The notes below the pieces were generated by a model. The model made no database searches and had not been told where the DNA came from. It worked only from the letters and a program-made list of their open reading frames with translations. Positions 63,975 to 64,000 of a stretch of 64,000 bases of DNA are shown here, piece after piece. A program made the translations under genes and the position numbers. Source of the DNA: Sphingobacterium detergens (GTDB lineage: Bacteria > Bacteroidota > Bacteroidia > Sphingobacteriales > Sphingobacteriaceae); NCBI RefSeq assembly GCF_003610355.1, contig NZ_RAPY01000007.1, positions 286,336-350,335 of the forward strand. Direction: 5' to 3'. Each line of letters starts with the position of its first letter. The stretch's first letter is position 1.

Positions 63975-64000
63975 GGCACCGACCTACTCTCCCACCTGTT
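63975..64000 (-). rRNA. rrf: 5S rRNA, 3' end (partial)
   Basis: The minus strand reads GGGAGAGTAGGTCGGTGCC at its end, the conserved 3' terminus of Bacteroidota 5S rRNA. The rest lies beyond the window. A terminator hairpin follows immediately, as expected at the end of an rRNA operon transcribed right to left. Confidence 0.88.

Noticed and set aside
63716..63979. An 87-codon minus-strand frame beginning next to the 5S rRNA
   Set aside because: Its first codons cover the rRNA terminator hairpin, so it is not likely to be translated.

Overview
The window looks like chromosome of a Bacteroidota bacterium, most likely Sphingobacteriaceae (Sphingobacterium or a close relative). Four things point there: three SusC/SusD outer-membrane pairs, two of them with FecI-type sigma and FecR-type anti-sigma genes; signal-peptide glycoside hydrolases of families GH92, GH20, GH29 and GH2; A+T-rich DNA; and promoters of the Bacteroidota TAnnTTTG type. 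Genus is an inference from gene content. I see no insertion sequence, prophage, tRNA or CRISPR array. The right edge runs into the 3' end of a 5S rRNA on the minus strand, so an rRNA operon lies just outside.

Layout. (A) 1-9435, minus strand: a cut-off small gene, then an alpha-mannoside locus of three GH92 enzymes, a secreted BSP-type metallopeptidase and a LacI-type regulator. Near-identical 18-bp operator-like palindromes precede two of the GH92 genes. Two GH92 proteins have Gln where the third has the catalytic-acid Glu. (B) 9987-25986, plus strand: sigma factor, FecR, then a tight nine-gene run of SusC, SusD, a DUF4843 lipoprotein, a PKD-like lipoprotein, two TlpA-type thioredoxins, a secreted retropepsin/PDZ protein, a further thioredoxin and a third TlpA. 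Its function is not assigned. (C) 35208-26106, minus strand: sigma factor, FecR, SusC, SusD, then a phosphocholine-type phospholipase C. (D) 35499-43842: housekeeping or unknown genes (DUF3843, PHP-type tyrosine phosphatase, DUF4836, a lipoprotein, a fimbrillin-like/nuclease fusion, a HAD phosphatase). (E) 43913-63140: GH29 fucosidase, GH20 hexosaminidase, divergent GH2 enzyme, a DUF4342 protein, an MG2-like secreted protein, a SusC/SusD pair with a second GH20, and a hybrid histidine kinase. (F) 63141-64000: terminators, one or two doubtful small ORFs and the 5S end.

Working together. A probably trims alpha-mannosides, perhaps phosphomannan, under LacI control. E has the enzymes to strip fucose, N-acetylhexosamine and beta-galactose from complex glycans. 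B and C are sigma/anti-sigma-controlled TonB-dependent uptake systems: C is tied to phospholipid hydrolysis, B to thiol redox chemistry and proteolysis. A CG-centred motif, CAATCGTTTG, recurs before lacI and near both GH20 genes and may link A and E. All functions come from recognising families and motifs by eye; no database search was run.
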